Made by a program: the position numbers and the translations under genes
The notes under the pieces: generated by a model
Databases searched by the model: none
What the model was told of the DNA's origin: nothing
The model's input: the letters and a program-made list of their open reading frames with translations, nothing else
Shown here: in pieces, positions 6,420 through 13,269 of the stretch
How positions within the stretch are numbered: the first letter of the stretch is position 1
How the letters are laid out: each line of letters starts with the position of its first letter
Origin: Thiocapsa sp035467215
Lineage (GTDB): Bacteria; Pseudomonadota; Gammaproteobacteria; Chromatiales; Chromatiaceae
NCBI RefSeq assembly: GCF_035467215.1
Contig: NZ_DATITZ010000141.1
Coordinates: 1 to 15,489, forward strand
DNA length: 15,489 bases
Direction of reading: 5' to 3'

Positions 6420-7451
6420 ATGGAACTGAAGCACTCACACGTGCGTCGATCACTGCTGTCCGCTCTCATGCTGCTGTGGTCGGCTGCTCCCTCCGCCGAG
6501 CGCCTGGACGCTGTTCTGATCGCCGAGCAACCTTGCCCTGCGACGGTCTCGATCAAGCGTCCCGACAATCCCGGTTCTATTCATCTCGTCCCCGGCCGAG
6601 ACTATCCGGTTGTCGGGACCAATCGGGCGGATCCGAGCCACTATCGACTCAGGTTCGAAGACGCGAACCCGAAGGAGCGCTGGGTCGAGATTCGATGCGG
6701 TCGACTTGCCGACGAAGCAGCGACCACAGCGGGTATGAACGCGCGCCCGTCGTCGCCCCCGCCACCTCCGCCGTCATCGCCTGCGGGCGCGATGGAGAGT
6801 CAACTCGTGCTGGCGGCCAGTTGGCAGCCCGCCTTCTGCGAGTTGCGCGAAACGCGTCCGGAATGTCGTGAACAGACGCCGGAGCTTGCGGATGCGCGAC
6901 GCTTCTCGCTCCACGGTCTCTGGCCTCAGCCCATCGGCAACAGCTATTGCGGTGTCGGCGAGCGGGAGCGGGAACTCTCGAAATCGGGTCGGTGGCACCT
7001 TCTGCCGGCGCTCGATCTCGATGCGGCGACCCGCGCGCGCTTGGACGCATTGATGCCGGGAACCCTGTCCGATCTGCAGCGGCACCAGTGGGTCAAGCAT
7101 GGGACCTGTTACGGCACGGATGCGGATACCTATTTCCGTCACTCCATGTTGCTGCTCGAGCAGCTCAACGCCTCCGGTGTTCGTGCACTGTTCGAGGAGA
7201 ACATCGGCAAGCGTCTGAGCGCGACCCGGGTGCGGGCCGCCTTCGACGACGCCTTCGGCGAGGGGGCGGGGGAACGGGTCCGCTTGAGCTGTTCCGAGGG
7301 GCTGATCGAGGAGCTGCGGATCGGTCTGAAGGGTGTTGTCGACGATACCGCCGAGCTGGGCGCGTTGATCCTTGCCGCGCCCAAGCGGAGCCCCGACTGC
7401 CGTGGCGGATGGGTCGATCAAGTCGGTATCCAGGGAGCGCGCCCGCGTTGA
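6420..7451 (+). CDS. Secreted RNase T2 family ribonuclease with N-terminal extra domain and proline-rich linker
   Basis: This is a predicted periplasmic or secreted endoribonuclease of the RNase T2 (E. coli RNase I) family, which cleaves RNA through 2',3'-cyclic phosphates. CAS-1 is FSLHGLWPQ (about 162-170, catalytic His165). CAS-2 is HQWVKHGTCYG (about 222-232, His222, Lys226, His227). A signal peptide is clear: MELKHSHVRR, then a LLSALMLLW core and an AAPSA cleavage site near residue 26. Residues 27-97 form a separate small region with a Cys pair (Cys39, Cys93) and a WVEIRCG ending. A linker with six consecutive prolines (about 110-122) joins it to the catalytic domain. ATG 6420 was chosen because it opens the signal peptide and has GGAG copies upstream; a TTG at 6363 would bury the signal. 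It starts 25 nt after corC, so it is probably in the same operon, where E. coli has lnt. Confidence 0.92.
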   Translation: MELKHSHVRRSLLSALMLLWSAAPSAERLDAVLIAEQPCPATVSIKRPDNPGSIHLVPGRDYPVVGTNRADPSHYRLRFEDANPKERWVEIRCGRLADEAATTAGMNARPSSPPPPPPSSPAGAMESQLVLAASWQPAFCELRETRPECREQTPELADARRFSLHGLWPQPIGNSYCGVGERERELSKSGRWHLLPALDLDAATRARLDALMPGTLSDLQRHQWVKHGTCYGTDADTYFRHSMLLLEQLNASGVRALFEENIGKRLSATRVRAAFDDAFGEGAGERVRLSCSEGLIEELRIGLKGVVDDTAELGALILAAPKRSPDCRGGWVDQVGIQGARPR

Positions 7452-7499
7452 GCGCTGCGGCAGCCTTGTGACGTATCAGCAATAAGTTGTGCACCGAAT

Positions 7500-7540
7500 C
7501 GTTGTCGTTGTCGTAATCGAGAACGACAACAACAACAACG
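7500..7540. repeat. Hairpin made of GTT/AAC-type triplets between convergent genes
   Basis: CGTTGTCGTTGTCGT (7500-7514) and ACGACAACAACAACAACG (7523-7540) can pair as a stem: eight base pairs, one C/A mismatch, then five base pairs, around an 8-nt loop. It lies between the convergent RNase T2 and rlmJ stops. No T-tract follows on either strand, so a classical intrinsic terminator is not supported. It may act as a bidirectional transcript-end or stability structure. The triplet composition could also vary in copy number between strains. Confidence 0.5.
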
Positions 7541-7596
7541 AGAATCCCGGCACAGGTGCTCTCTCGTCGATTTGTCAACGTGTTTTGAGCCCTTCG

Positions 7597-8445
7597 CTAG
7601 AGTCGACCGATCGTCCATGCCGGTACCGATTCGCCCGCCGCCTCGATCGCGAGCACCTCGGCGAGACGCGGCAGCAGGTCCGCGAGCCGCTCTTCCAGGC
7701 GCCAAGGCGGGTTGAGAATCAGCATCCCGGAGCCGTGCATTCCGAAGTCGTCGACCTGCCGCCGCACCCTCAACTCGCACAGAAGCCCGTCCGGGACGGT
7801 TCGCCTGACTTGACCGATCAGGTCAGCGGAACGATCGCGCTGCAGCCCCAGACGCGGGAACCAGAGTGCGTAGACGCCGGTCGGCCAGCGGGCATGTGCG
7901 GCGACGAGTGTGTCTGCAACACGCCGGTACTCGGAGACCTGCTCGAATGGCGGGTCGATCAGAACCAGCCCACGTGCGGGCTTCGGCGGCAAGAGTGCGG
8001 TCAGCCCTTCGAGACCGTCGCGACGGTGGATGCCGATCCGGGGATCGCCGCTGAGATGACGACGCAGCGCCTGCGACTCGGTCGGATGCAGCTCCATCAG
8101 GATCAGCCGATCCTCGGCGCGCAGCAGGTGCGCGGCGAGGGCGGGTGAGCCAGGATAGGTTGCGAATCCGCCGTCCGGATTCAGCGCGGAGATTGCACCG
8201 AGGTAGGCCGACAGCTCCGGAAAGGCATCGCGCCGCTCCCAGAGCCGCTCGATCCCGTGCCGGAACTCTGCGGTCTTGAGCGCCTGCTCGGCGCGGAGGT
8301 CGTACCGACCGGCGCCGGCGTGCGATTCAACGTAGACCAGCGGTTTGGGTTTGGCCAGGAGTGCTTCGAGCAAGAGGGTGAGAACCGCATGCTTGAAGAC
8401 GTCAGCGTGATTGCCGGCGTGGAAGCCGTGAAGGTAGCTTAACAG
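7597..8445 (-). CDS. rlmJ: 23S rRNA (adenine(2030)-N(6))-methyltransferase RlmJ, apparent CTG start
   Basis: RlmJ is the SAM-dependent enzyme that makes m6A2030 in 23S rRNA. The protein begins LLSYLHGFHAGNHADVFKH, matching the family N-terminus MLSYRHxFHAGNHADVxKH, and has the catalytic DPPF motif at residues 164-167. With CTG 8445 as residue 1 the protein has 282 residues (E. coli 280). Tyr4, His6, Lys18 and Asp164 then fall at the positions I recall for the E. coli active site. A strong GAGAGGAG (8453-8460) sits 7 nt upstream of that CTG. The only upstream ATG in frame (8571) adds 42 unconserved residues, starts inside a hairpin arm and lacks family support. No ATG, GTG or TTG occurs nearer. 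The gene is transcribed away from prk, 145 bp downstream of it. Confidence 0.9.
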   Translation of the reverse strand: MLSYLHGFHAGNHADVFKHAVLTLLLEALLAKPKPLVYVESHAGAGRYDLRAEQALKTAEFRHGIERLWERRDAFPELSAYLGAISALNPDGGFATYPGSPALAAHLLRAEDRLILMELHPTESQALRRHLSGDPRIGIHRRDGLEGLTALLPPKPARGLVLIDPPFEQVSEYRRVADTLVAAHARWPTGVYALWFPRLGLQRDRSADLIGQVRRTVPDGLLCELRVRRQVDDFGMHGSGMLILNPPWRLEERLADLLPRLAEVLAIEAAGESVPAWTIGRL

Positions 8446-8452
8446 GCCGGTG

Positions 8453-8460
8453 CTCCTCTC
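8453..8460 (-). promoter_or_regulatory. Ribosome binding site that fixes the rlmJ CTG start
   Basis: The minus strand reads GAGAGGAG, a strong Shine-Dalgarno. It ends 7 nt before the CTG at 8445-8443, the codon that aligns with the initiator Met of RlmJ homologues. This is the main nucleotide evidence for non-ATG initiation. Confidence 0.7.
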
Positions 8461-8544
8461 GGATTCATTGTCTTCGATGCGGCGGGCGCAATCGAAGCAG
8501 CGTCCGGCATGCGCCGAGCAACACGACCACGCCGCGCCGATGAG

Positions 8545-8576
8545 CCGCCTCGCGGGTGCGTCTACCCGCAAGGCGG
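8545..8576. terminator. Strong hairpin downstream of prk, possible transcription terminator
   Basis: CCGCCTCGCGGGT (8545-8557) pairs with ACCCGCAAGGCGG (8564-8576), giving 12 base pairs with one C/A mismatch and a 6-nt loop. It lies 14 bp past the prk stop, where a terminator would be expected. The short T-run (ATTTT) follows the stem on the plus strand. In the prk direction there is an AAAA before the stem and no T-tract after it. It may end prk transcription inefficiently or block plus-strand readthrough. Confidence 0.5.
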
Positions 8577-8590
8577 ATTTTCGCGCGCGA

Positions 8591-9481
8591 TTAGACCCTG
8601 CGCGCGTCCATCATGCGTTCGATGATGGGCTGGAGGACGACCTCCATCGCCATCCCCATCTTGCCTCCCGGCACGACCATGGTGTTGCGCCGCGACATGA
8701 AGGAGTCGTGGATCATCGACAAGAGATACGGGAAATCGATCTGGAGACGCTCGGGGTCCTTGAATCGGATGATGACGAAGCTCTCGTCCGGTGTCGGGAT
8801 GTCGCGGGCAATGAAGGGGTTGGAGGTGTCGACCGTCGCCACACGCTGGAAGTTGATGTCCGTAAGCGAGAACTGCGGCGTGACGTGGCGGATGTAGTCC
8901 GGCATGCGGCGCATGATGGTGTCGACGATCGCCTCGGCCGAATAGCCGCGCTCGGCATTGTCGCGGAAGATCTTCTGGATCCACTCCAGGTTGATGATCG
9001 GGACCACGCCGACGCCGAGATCGACATGCTGAGCGACATTGTCCTCCTCGGTCACCACGAGTCCGTGTAGACCCTCGTAGAAGAGCACGTCCGTGCCCTC
9101 GGGAAGATCTTCCCACGGGGTGAACTGGCCGGCCTTCAGCTGCGTGCCCAGGCGTGCGTTGTGGTGATCGGCCTCCGAGTCGCTGTGGATGTAGTAGCGC
9201 TGCTTGCCGGTGCCGCTCTCGCCGTAATTGCGAAAGAGCTCCTCGAGGAGGTCGAACCGATTGGCCTCGGGACCGAAATGGCTGAGGTTGCGGTGGGTCT
9301 CGGCCGCACGCGCCATCTCGGCCTTCATCTCGACGCGGTCGTAGCGGTGGAAACTGTCGCCCTCGATTACGGCGGCCTTGATGCCGTCGCGATAAAAGAT
9401 GTGCTCGAAGGCGCGTTTGACGGTCGTCGTACCGGCACCCGAGGAACCGGTTACCGCAACGATCGGATGCTTCTTGGACAT
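8591..9481 (-). CDS. prk: Phosphoribulokinase (Calvin cycle)
   Basis: Prk phosphorylates ribulose-5-phosphate with ATP to give RuBP, the RuBisCO substrate. The 296-residue protein matches the proteobacterial octameric class (about 290 residues). It has the P-loop GSSGAGTTT (residues 12-20) and IEGDSFHRYDR, with Asp42, His45 and Arg49 at the positions of the Rhodobacter catalytic and binding residues, plus Arg31. Downstream are FYEGLHG and VGVVPIINLEWIQKI. ATG 9481 is preceded by GAGGAG 6 nt upstream and aligns with the family start; the frame runs further upstream to 9685, but without family similarity. It stands alone, with no other cbb gene visible, as in some Chromatiaceae. It shows that the host fixes CO2 autotrophically. 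Confidence 0.95.
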   Translation of the reverse strand: MSKKHPIVAVTGSSGAGTTTVKRAFEHIFYRDGIKAAVIEGDSFHRYDRVEMKAEMARAAETHRNLSHFGPEANRFDLLEELFRNYGESGTGKQRYYIHSDSEADHHNARLGTQLKAGQFTPWEDLPEGTDVLFYEGLHGLVVTEEDNVAQHVDLGVGVVPIINLEWIQKIFRDNAERGYSAEAIVDTIMRRMPDYIRHVTPQFSLTDINFQRVATVDTSNPFIARDIPTPDESFVIIRFKDPERLQIDFPYLLSMIHDSFMSRRNTMVVPGGKMGMAMEVVLQPIIERMMDARRV

Positions 9482-9661
9482 TGTCTTCTCCTCGTTCTCT
9501 TGAGCTGAGTGCCTCGTCGCGGCCGGCTTTGATCGGGCTGCGTTCGGGTTTACGATCAGTCCGGGGATCGAGCCCGGAATCGGAATGGATGCGCGCGGGC
9601 CGGTCGATCGCGTTCCGCGGCTCGCGATCGGCAACCTGCCGAAATGCGCGAAACGATACGC

Positions 9662-9691
9662 TAATATACCATGATCAATCCGCACGACAGC
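9662..9691. promoter_or_regulatory. AT-rich promoter-like island between divergent prk and kinase genes
   Basis: In a GC-rich 241-bp divergent gap (9482-9722), TAATATA (9662-9668) stands out. On the minus strand it reads TATATT, with a weak CTGTCG 16 bp upstream (9685-9690), which could serve prk with a leader of about 180 nt. On the plus strand TAATAT could be a -10 for the kinase, with no good -35. Nothing else recognisable lies in this gap. A LysR-type CbbR site could not be identified with confidence. Confidence 0.3.
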
Positions 9692-9710
9692 GATTGCGGA
9701 AATGCGCCTC

Positions 9711-9722
9711 GGAGGGAAGGGG
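9711..9722 (+). promoter_or_regulatory. Ribosome binding site fixing the kinase start
   Basis: GGAGGGAAGGGG lies directly before ATG 9723, with GGAGG spaced 7 nt from it. It favours this ATG over the in-frame ATG at 9702, which lies upstream of the ribosome binding site and has none of its own. Confidence 0.7.
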
Positions 9723-11882
9723 ATGAATGGACTTATCGGGCGTTTCGGCGTGCCGGATGGACTGACCGGGAATCCCGAGTTTCAATCGGCCTTGGTGCGG
9801 ATTACCGCCTGTCTGTTGGGCGCGCTTTACATCGCCGTCGGCGCCCTGACGCACTACTACCGGGTCGACGTTCCCTACTACCTCACGCTCTTCGGCATCT
9901 ATCTGGTCTCGAACCTCGGGTTTCTGGTCAGTATCGCCCTGCGCCCCGAGTGGCCGGCGCGGGTCTATCTCGGGATCTGTCTGGACGTCGTCGCCATCAG
10001 CCTGGCGATCTTCATCACCCGCGAGGCGATCAGCCCCTTTTACCTGCTCTATATCCTGGTCTTCATCTCCGCCGGAACGCGATTCGGCAAGCAGCATCTC
10101 GTGGTGGCCTCGCTGGCCGCCGTCTTCGGCTACAACGTCGTTCTGATCGCGCTCGACGAATGGCGTCTCCACACCTTCGAGGCGACCTTTTTCCTGGCGC
10201 TCCTGGTGCTGTTGCCCTTGTATCAATACTCCTTGCTGCGCAAGGTCCAGGATGCGCGCGCCGAGGCCGAGCGGGCCAATCAAGCGAGAGGCGATTTTCT
10301 GGCCTTCATGACGCACGAGCTGCGCACCCCGCTGACCGGCGTCGTCGGGATGACCGAACTCTTGCGCGGGACCCGATTGGATGACGAGCAGCGCGATTAT
10401 GTCCAGGCCATCGCCAACTCGGCGGATATCCTCGGTGCGCTGATCGGCGACATCCTGGATCTATCGAAGATCGATGCGCGTCGGATCGTCCTCGAGCGTA
10501 TCCCCTTCGATCCGCGCGCTCTGGTGCGCGACGTTTCCGATGCACTCGCGATGCGCGCGCATTCCGCCGGACTCGAGCTCATCGCCGATGTCGATCCGGA
10601 CGTCCCCCGTGGGTTGATCGGCGACCCGCTGCGATTGCGTCAGATCATCTTCAACCTGATGGGGAATGCCGTGAAGTTCACGCCGACGGGCGAGGTCCGG
10701 GTACACCTGAGCGTTCGGCCGACCGAGGCCGATCAGAGCGGCCCGCACCTGCTCTTCGAGGTCGTCGACACCGGGATCGGCATCCCGCCGGAGAAGCTCC
10801 CGCGACTCTTCGAGCGCTTCCGCCAGGCCGACGAGTCGACCACGCGTCGCTTCGGCGGAACCGGTCTCGGCACGACCATCTCGCGCGAGCTGGCCCTCTT
10901 GATGGGCGGGGAGATCGGCGTCGAGAGCGAGGAGGGGCGCGGGAGCCGCTTCTGGATCCGTCTGCCCTTGATCGAGGATCTCGCGGCGGAGCCGAGCGCG
11001 CCGGGCGATCGGCTCCGCGGCTTGCGGATCCTGATTCTGGAGCCGAACGCCGCCTATCGCGCGTTGGCTTCTGCCGCCCTAGGTCGCGAGGGCGCGGTCT
11101 GCGAGGCGACCGCCGAGCCTGGCGATGTCGGCTCGGCGCAGATCCGGGGGCAGCGGTTCGATCTCCTCGTTATCGCCGACCATCCGCAGGGTCGGGATCT
11201 GAATGCGGCTCGGACGGAGGTTAAGACGGCCCTCGGCGAGTCGGTGCCCTGTCTCTTTCTGGTTTACCCCGGACGACGCCCCGCGCTCGAGGAGACGACG
11301 GATGTCTGTCTGACGAAGCCCTATCTGTCTGAGGATCTGATCGCTGCGGCCGAGTCGCTTTTGGGGCGCGCCGACGTCGCGACGGATGGAGCGCTGCGAG
11401 CCGCGGTGTCTTCGCCGTCATTCGGTTTGGAGCCGATTGCCGATGCGGCGCGGATGCGTGTCCTGGTCGCCGAGGACAACGAGATCGCAGCCAAGGTGAT
11501 CACGCGCTTTTTGGCCAAGATGGGTTTCGAGCTCACCCGCGTGGCCGACGGGGAGGCGGCCTTGACCGAAGCGCTGAGCGGCGACTACGGGATCACGATT
11601 GTGGATCTACGGATGCCCAAGCTGGACGGGATCGGTTTCGCCCGGCGCTACCGCGAGCAAGCGCCGGATCGACCGATCCCGATCGTCGCCTTGACTGCTA
11701 ACGCCTCCGAGGACGTCAAGCGCGATTGCTTATCGGCGGGGATGGATGACCTTCTGTCCAAACCGGTCAAGCCTGCAGAGCTGCGGAGGGTGCTTGAAGA
11801 AGCGCTCCGGGAGCTTCCGGCCACCAGCCTCCAGCCACCGGCCGATCGATTTGAAGGCGCCGACGCCGGTCATCGATCCTGA
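9723..11882 (+). CDS. RpfC-like membrane hybrid histidine kinase with two receiver domains
   Basis: The 719-residue protein has about five hydrophobic helices in residues 23-172 without a large periplasmic loop. A short coiled linker (about 173-190) leads to a HisKA domain with H-box FMTHELRTPL (His198). The ATPase domain has its N-box (Asn315), DTGIG (349-353), the F-box FERFRQAD and GGTGLG (378-383). Receiver 1 (about 433-548) is degenerate: the acidic pocket reads ILEPN, and Ala485 sits at the expected phosphoacceptor position (LLVIADHP), although Lys532-Pro remains. Receiver 2 (about 577-697) is intact, with AEDN, Asp628 in IVDLRMP, Thr658 and Lys680. No Hpt domain follows. The membrane-HK-REC layout resembles RpfC, the DSF quorum sensor of Xanthomonas, but RpfC has an Hpt and one receiver. 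The ligand and output are unknown, and no partner regulator is adjacent. It diverges from prk and converges on rnfE with 17 bp between stops. Confidence 0.88.
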   Translation: MNGLIGRFGVPDGLTGNPEFQSALVRITACLLGALYIAVGALTHYYRVDVPYYLTLFGIYLVSNLGFLVSIALRPEWPARVYLGICLDVVAISLAIFITREAISPFYLLYILVFISAGTRFGKQHLVVASLAAVFGYNVVLIALDEWRLHTFEATFFLALLVLLPLYQYSLLRKVQDARAEAERANQARGDFLAFMTHELRTPLTGVVGMTELLRGTRLDDEQRDYVQAIANSADILGALIGDILDLSKIDARRIVLERIPFDPRALVRDVSDALAMRAHSAGLELIADVDPDVPRGLIGDPLRLRQIIFNLMGNAVKFTPTGEVRVHLSVRPTEADQSGPHLLFEVVDTGIGIPPEKLPRLFERFRQADESTTRRFGGTGLGTTISRELALLMGGEIGVESEEGRGSRFWIRLPLIEDLAAEPSAPGDRLRGLRILILEPNAAYRALASAALGREGAVCEATAEPGDVGSAQIRGQRFDLLVIADHPQGRDLNAARTEVKTALGESVPCLFLVYPGRRPALEETTDVCLTKPYLSEDLIAAAESLLGRADVATDGALRAAVSSPSFGLEPIADAARMRVLVAEDNEIAAKVITRFLAKMGFELTRVADGEAALTEALSGDYGITIVDLRMPKLDGIGFARRYREQAPDRPIPIVALTANASEDVKRDCLSAGMDDLLSKPVKPAELRRVLEEALRELPATSLQPPADRFEGADAGHRS

Positions 11883-11899
11883 CGCTGGACGCCGGTTCC

Positions 11900-12622
11900 T
11901 CAGCCCACCGCCGGTGCCGCCGCGCCGCCCGAGGATGTCGGAGCGGGGACGGCCTTGGCCGCTCGCACGGTCGCGCGCCGTTTGACGCGCTTGTCGATCA
12001 CGTTTTTGAGCGCGATCAAGAGGCCGAGCCCGATGAAGGCGCCGGGCGGGAGGATCGCGATGAGCGCGCCTTGGAATCCTTCACCCAGGTTGACACTGAG
12101 GCCGGTCGCGGCTTCCCCGAGCAGCAGGTTGGCCTGGTAGAAGAGTGTGCCTTGGCCGACGAATTCGCGCATCCCTCCCAGGGTGACCAGCACCAGCGTA
12201 AAACCGAGCCCCATGGCGATCGCATCGAGGAGTGCGCGGTCGACGCGATTCTTGGAGGCGAACGCCTCGGCCCGGCCGATGATGGCGCAGTTGGTCACGA
12301 TCAGCGGGATGAAGAGCCCCAGCACCAGGTAGAGCTCGTAGAAATAGGCTTGGATGCTCAACTCGACCGCCGTGACGAAGGCTGCGATCACCAGTACGAA
12401 GACGGGCAAGCGGACCTCGGGACGCACCAGATCGCGGATCAGCGAGACAGTCACGTTGGAGAGGATGAGCACGGCCGTCGTGGCCAGGCCCATACCCAGG
12501 CCGTTCGTCGCGCTGGTGGTGGTCGCGAGCAGAGGGCAGAGACCCAGCAGCGCGACGAGGGCTTGGTTGTTGTTCCAGAAGCCGTCGCCGATGATGCTGC
12601 CGTAGGGTTGGGGTGCCGCCAT
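11900..12622 (-). CDS. rnfE: Rnf electron transport complex subunit RnfE
   Basis: RnfE is an integral membrane subunit of the Rnf complex, which couples ferredoxin/NAD electron transfer to ion translocation. The 240-residue protein is largely transmembrane, with NNQALVALLGLCPLLATT near the start and FIPLIVTNCAIIGRAEAFASKN, the RnfA/RnfE/NqrDE signature with its conserved Cys. The C-terminus has an Ala/Pro-rich tail (about 220-240). ATG 12622 overlaps the rnfG stop by one base (TGATG), so the two are translationally coupled. No nth or rnfH follows downstream, unlike in E. coli; a convergent kinase gene lies there. Confidence 0.94.
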   Translation of the reverse strand: MAAPQPYGSIIGDGFWNNNQALVALLGLCPLLATTTSATNGLGMGLATTAVLILSNVTVSLIRDLVRPEVRLPVFVLVIAAFVTAVELSIQAYFYELYLVLGLFIPLIVTNCAIIGRAEAFASKNRVDRALLDAIAMGLGFTLVLVTLGGMREFVGQGTLFYQANLLLGEAATGLSVNLGEGFQGALIAILPPGAFIGLGLLIALKNVIDKRVKRRATVRAAKAVPAPTSSGGAAAPAVG

Positions 12623-13269
12623 CAGCCCGCTCCCTTCGCCGCGGTTGTCACGCCTTCGACGGGCTCGAAGAGCGCGTCGCCCTGCTGTTGGACGTAGATG
12701 AGCGTGTTCTTCACCGCCTGGACGATGGCGCGCGGCGTGATGGTTGCACCGGTGAACTGATCGAACTCGCCGCCGTCGCGCTTCACCGCCCAGCCCTCGG
12801 GCGTCGGGTTGGAGAGCGACTTGCCGTCGAAGCTCAACACCCAGTCGGATTTGCGCTCCTCGATCTTGTCGCCCAGGCCGGGGGTTTCGTGATGGTAGAG
12901 CACCCGTACCCCGCCGACGCTGCCGTCGCGCAGGACGGAGACCAAGAGTTGAATCGGACCGGCATAACCGTCCGGGACGACCGGGTCGAGGATCACTGCG
13001 GTGGGTTCGCCTGCTTTACGCACGCGATAAACGCGTGTGTTCTCGGCGCCGAGAAGATCGCGCGCACTGACCTGGATCAGATCCTCGAGCGGCTCGTTGT
13101 CGAATTGTCCGTCCGGGATGATGGATTCGAGCTTGCTCTGCATCGCGATCCGCTGGTTCTCGGCGATGCGCCCGTCCATCAGGTGATGGGTGACGGCCAC
13201 GAGTGCGACGCCGGTGACGGAGAAGGCGCTCAGCACGACGGCGGCCAGAATGATCGGTGCTTTCTTCAT
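12622..13269 (-). CDS. rnfG: Rnf electron transport complex subunit RnfG (covalent FMN)
   Basis: RnfG is the membrane-anchored, periplasm-facing flavoprotein subunit of Rnf. The 215-residue protein has one N-terminal membrane helix (about residues 4-28) and an FMN-binding domain. The covalent flavin site is FTGATITPRAIV, with FMN expected on Thr176 (S/T-G-A-T motif). YHHETPGLGDKIEE is the conserved segment preceding it. The start overlaps the rnfD stop by four bases (ATGA), and the stop overlaps the rnfE ATG. Confidence 0.94.
   Translation of the reverse strand: MKKAPIILAAVVLSAFSVTGVALVAVTHHLMDGRIAENQRIAMQSKLESIIPDGQFDNEPLEDLIQVSARDLLGAENTRVYRVRKAGEPTAVILDPVVPDGYAGPIQLLVSVLRDGSVGGVRVLYHHETPGLGDKIEERKSDWVLSFDGKSLSNPTPEGWAVKRDGGEFDQFTGATITPRAIVQAVKNTLIYVQQQGDALFEPVEGVTTAAKGAG

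Noticed and set aside
5537..6568. 343-codon minus-strand open frame opposite corC and the start of the RNase T2 gene
   Set aside because: It shadows two well-supported genes, crosses their boundary, and has no family resemblance.
8446..8571. A 42-residue N-terminal extension of RlmJ from ATG 8571
   Set aside because: The ATG is inside a hairpin arm and has no family similarity, while a strong Shine-Dalgarno sits just before the CTG that aligns with the normal start.
9482..9685. Extended N-terminus of phosphoribulokinase from 9685
   Set aside because: The family start aligns with ATG 9481, which has GAGGAG upstream. The extension is unconserved and covers the likely promoter.
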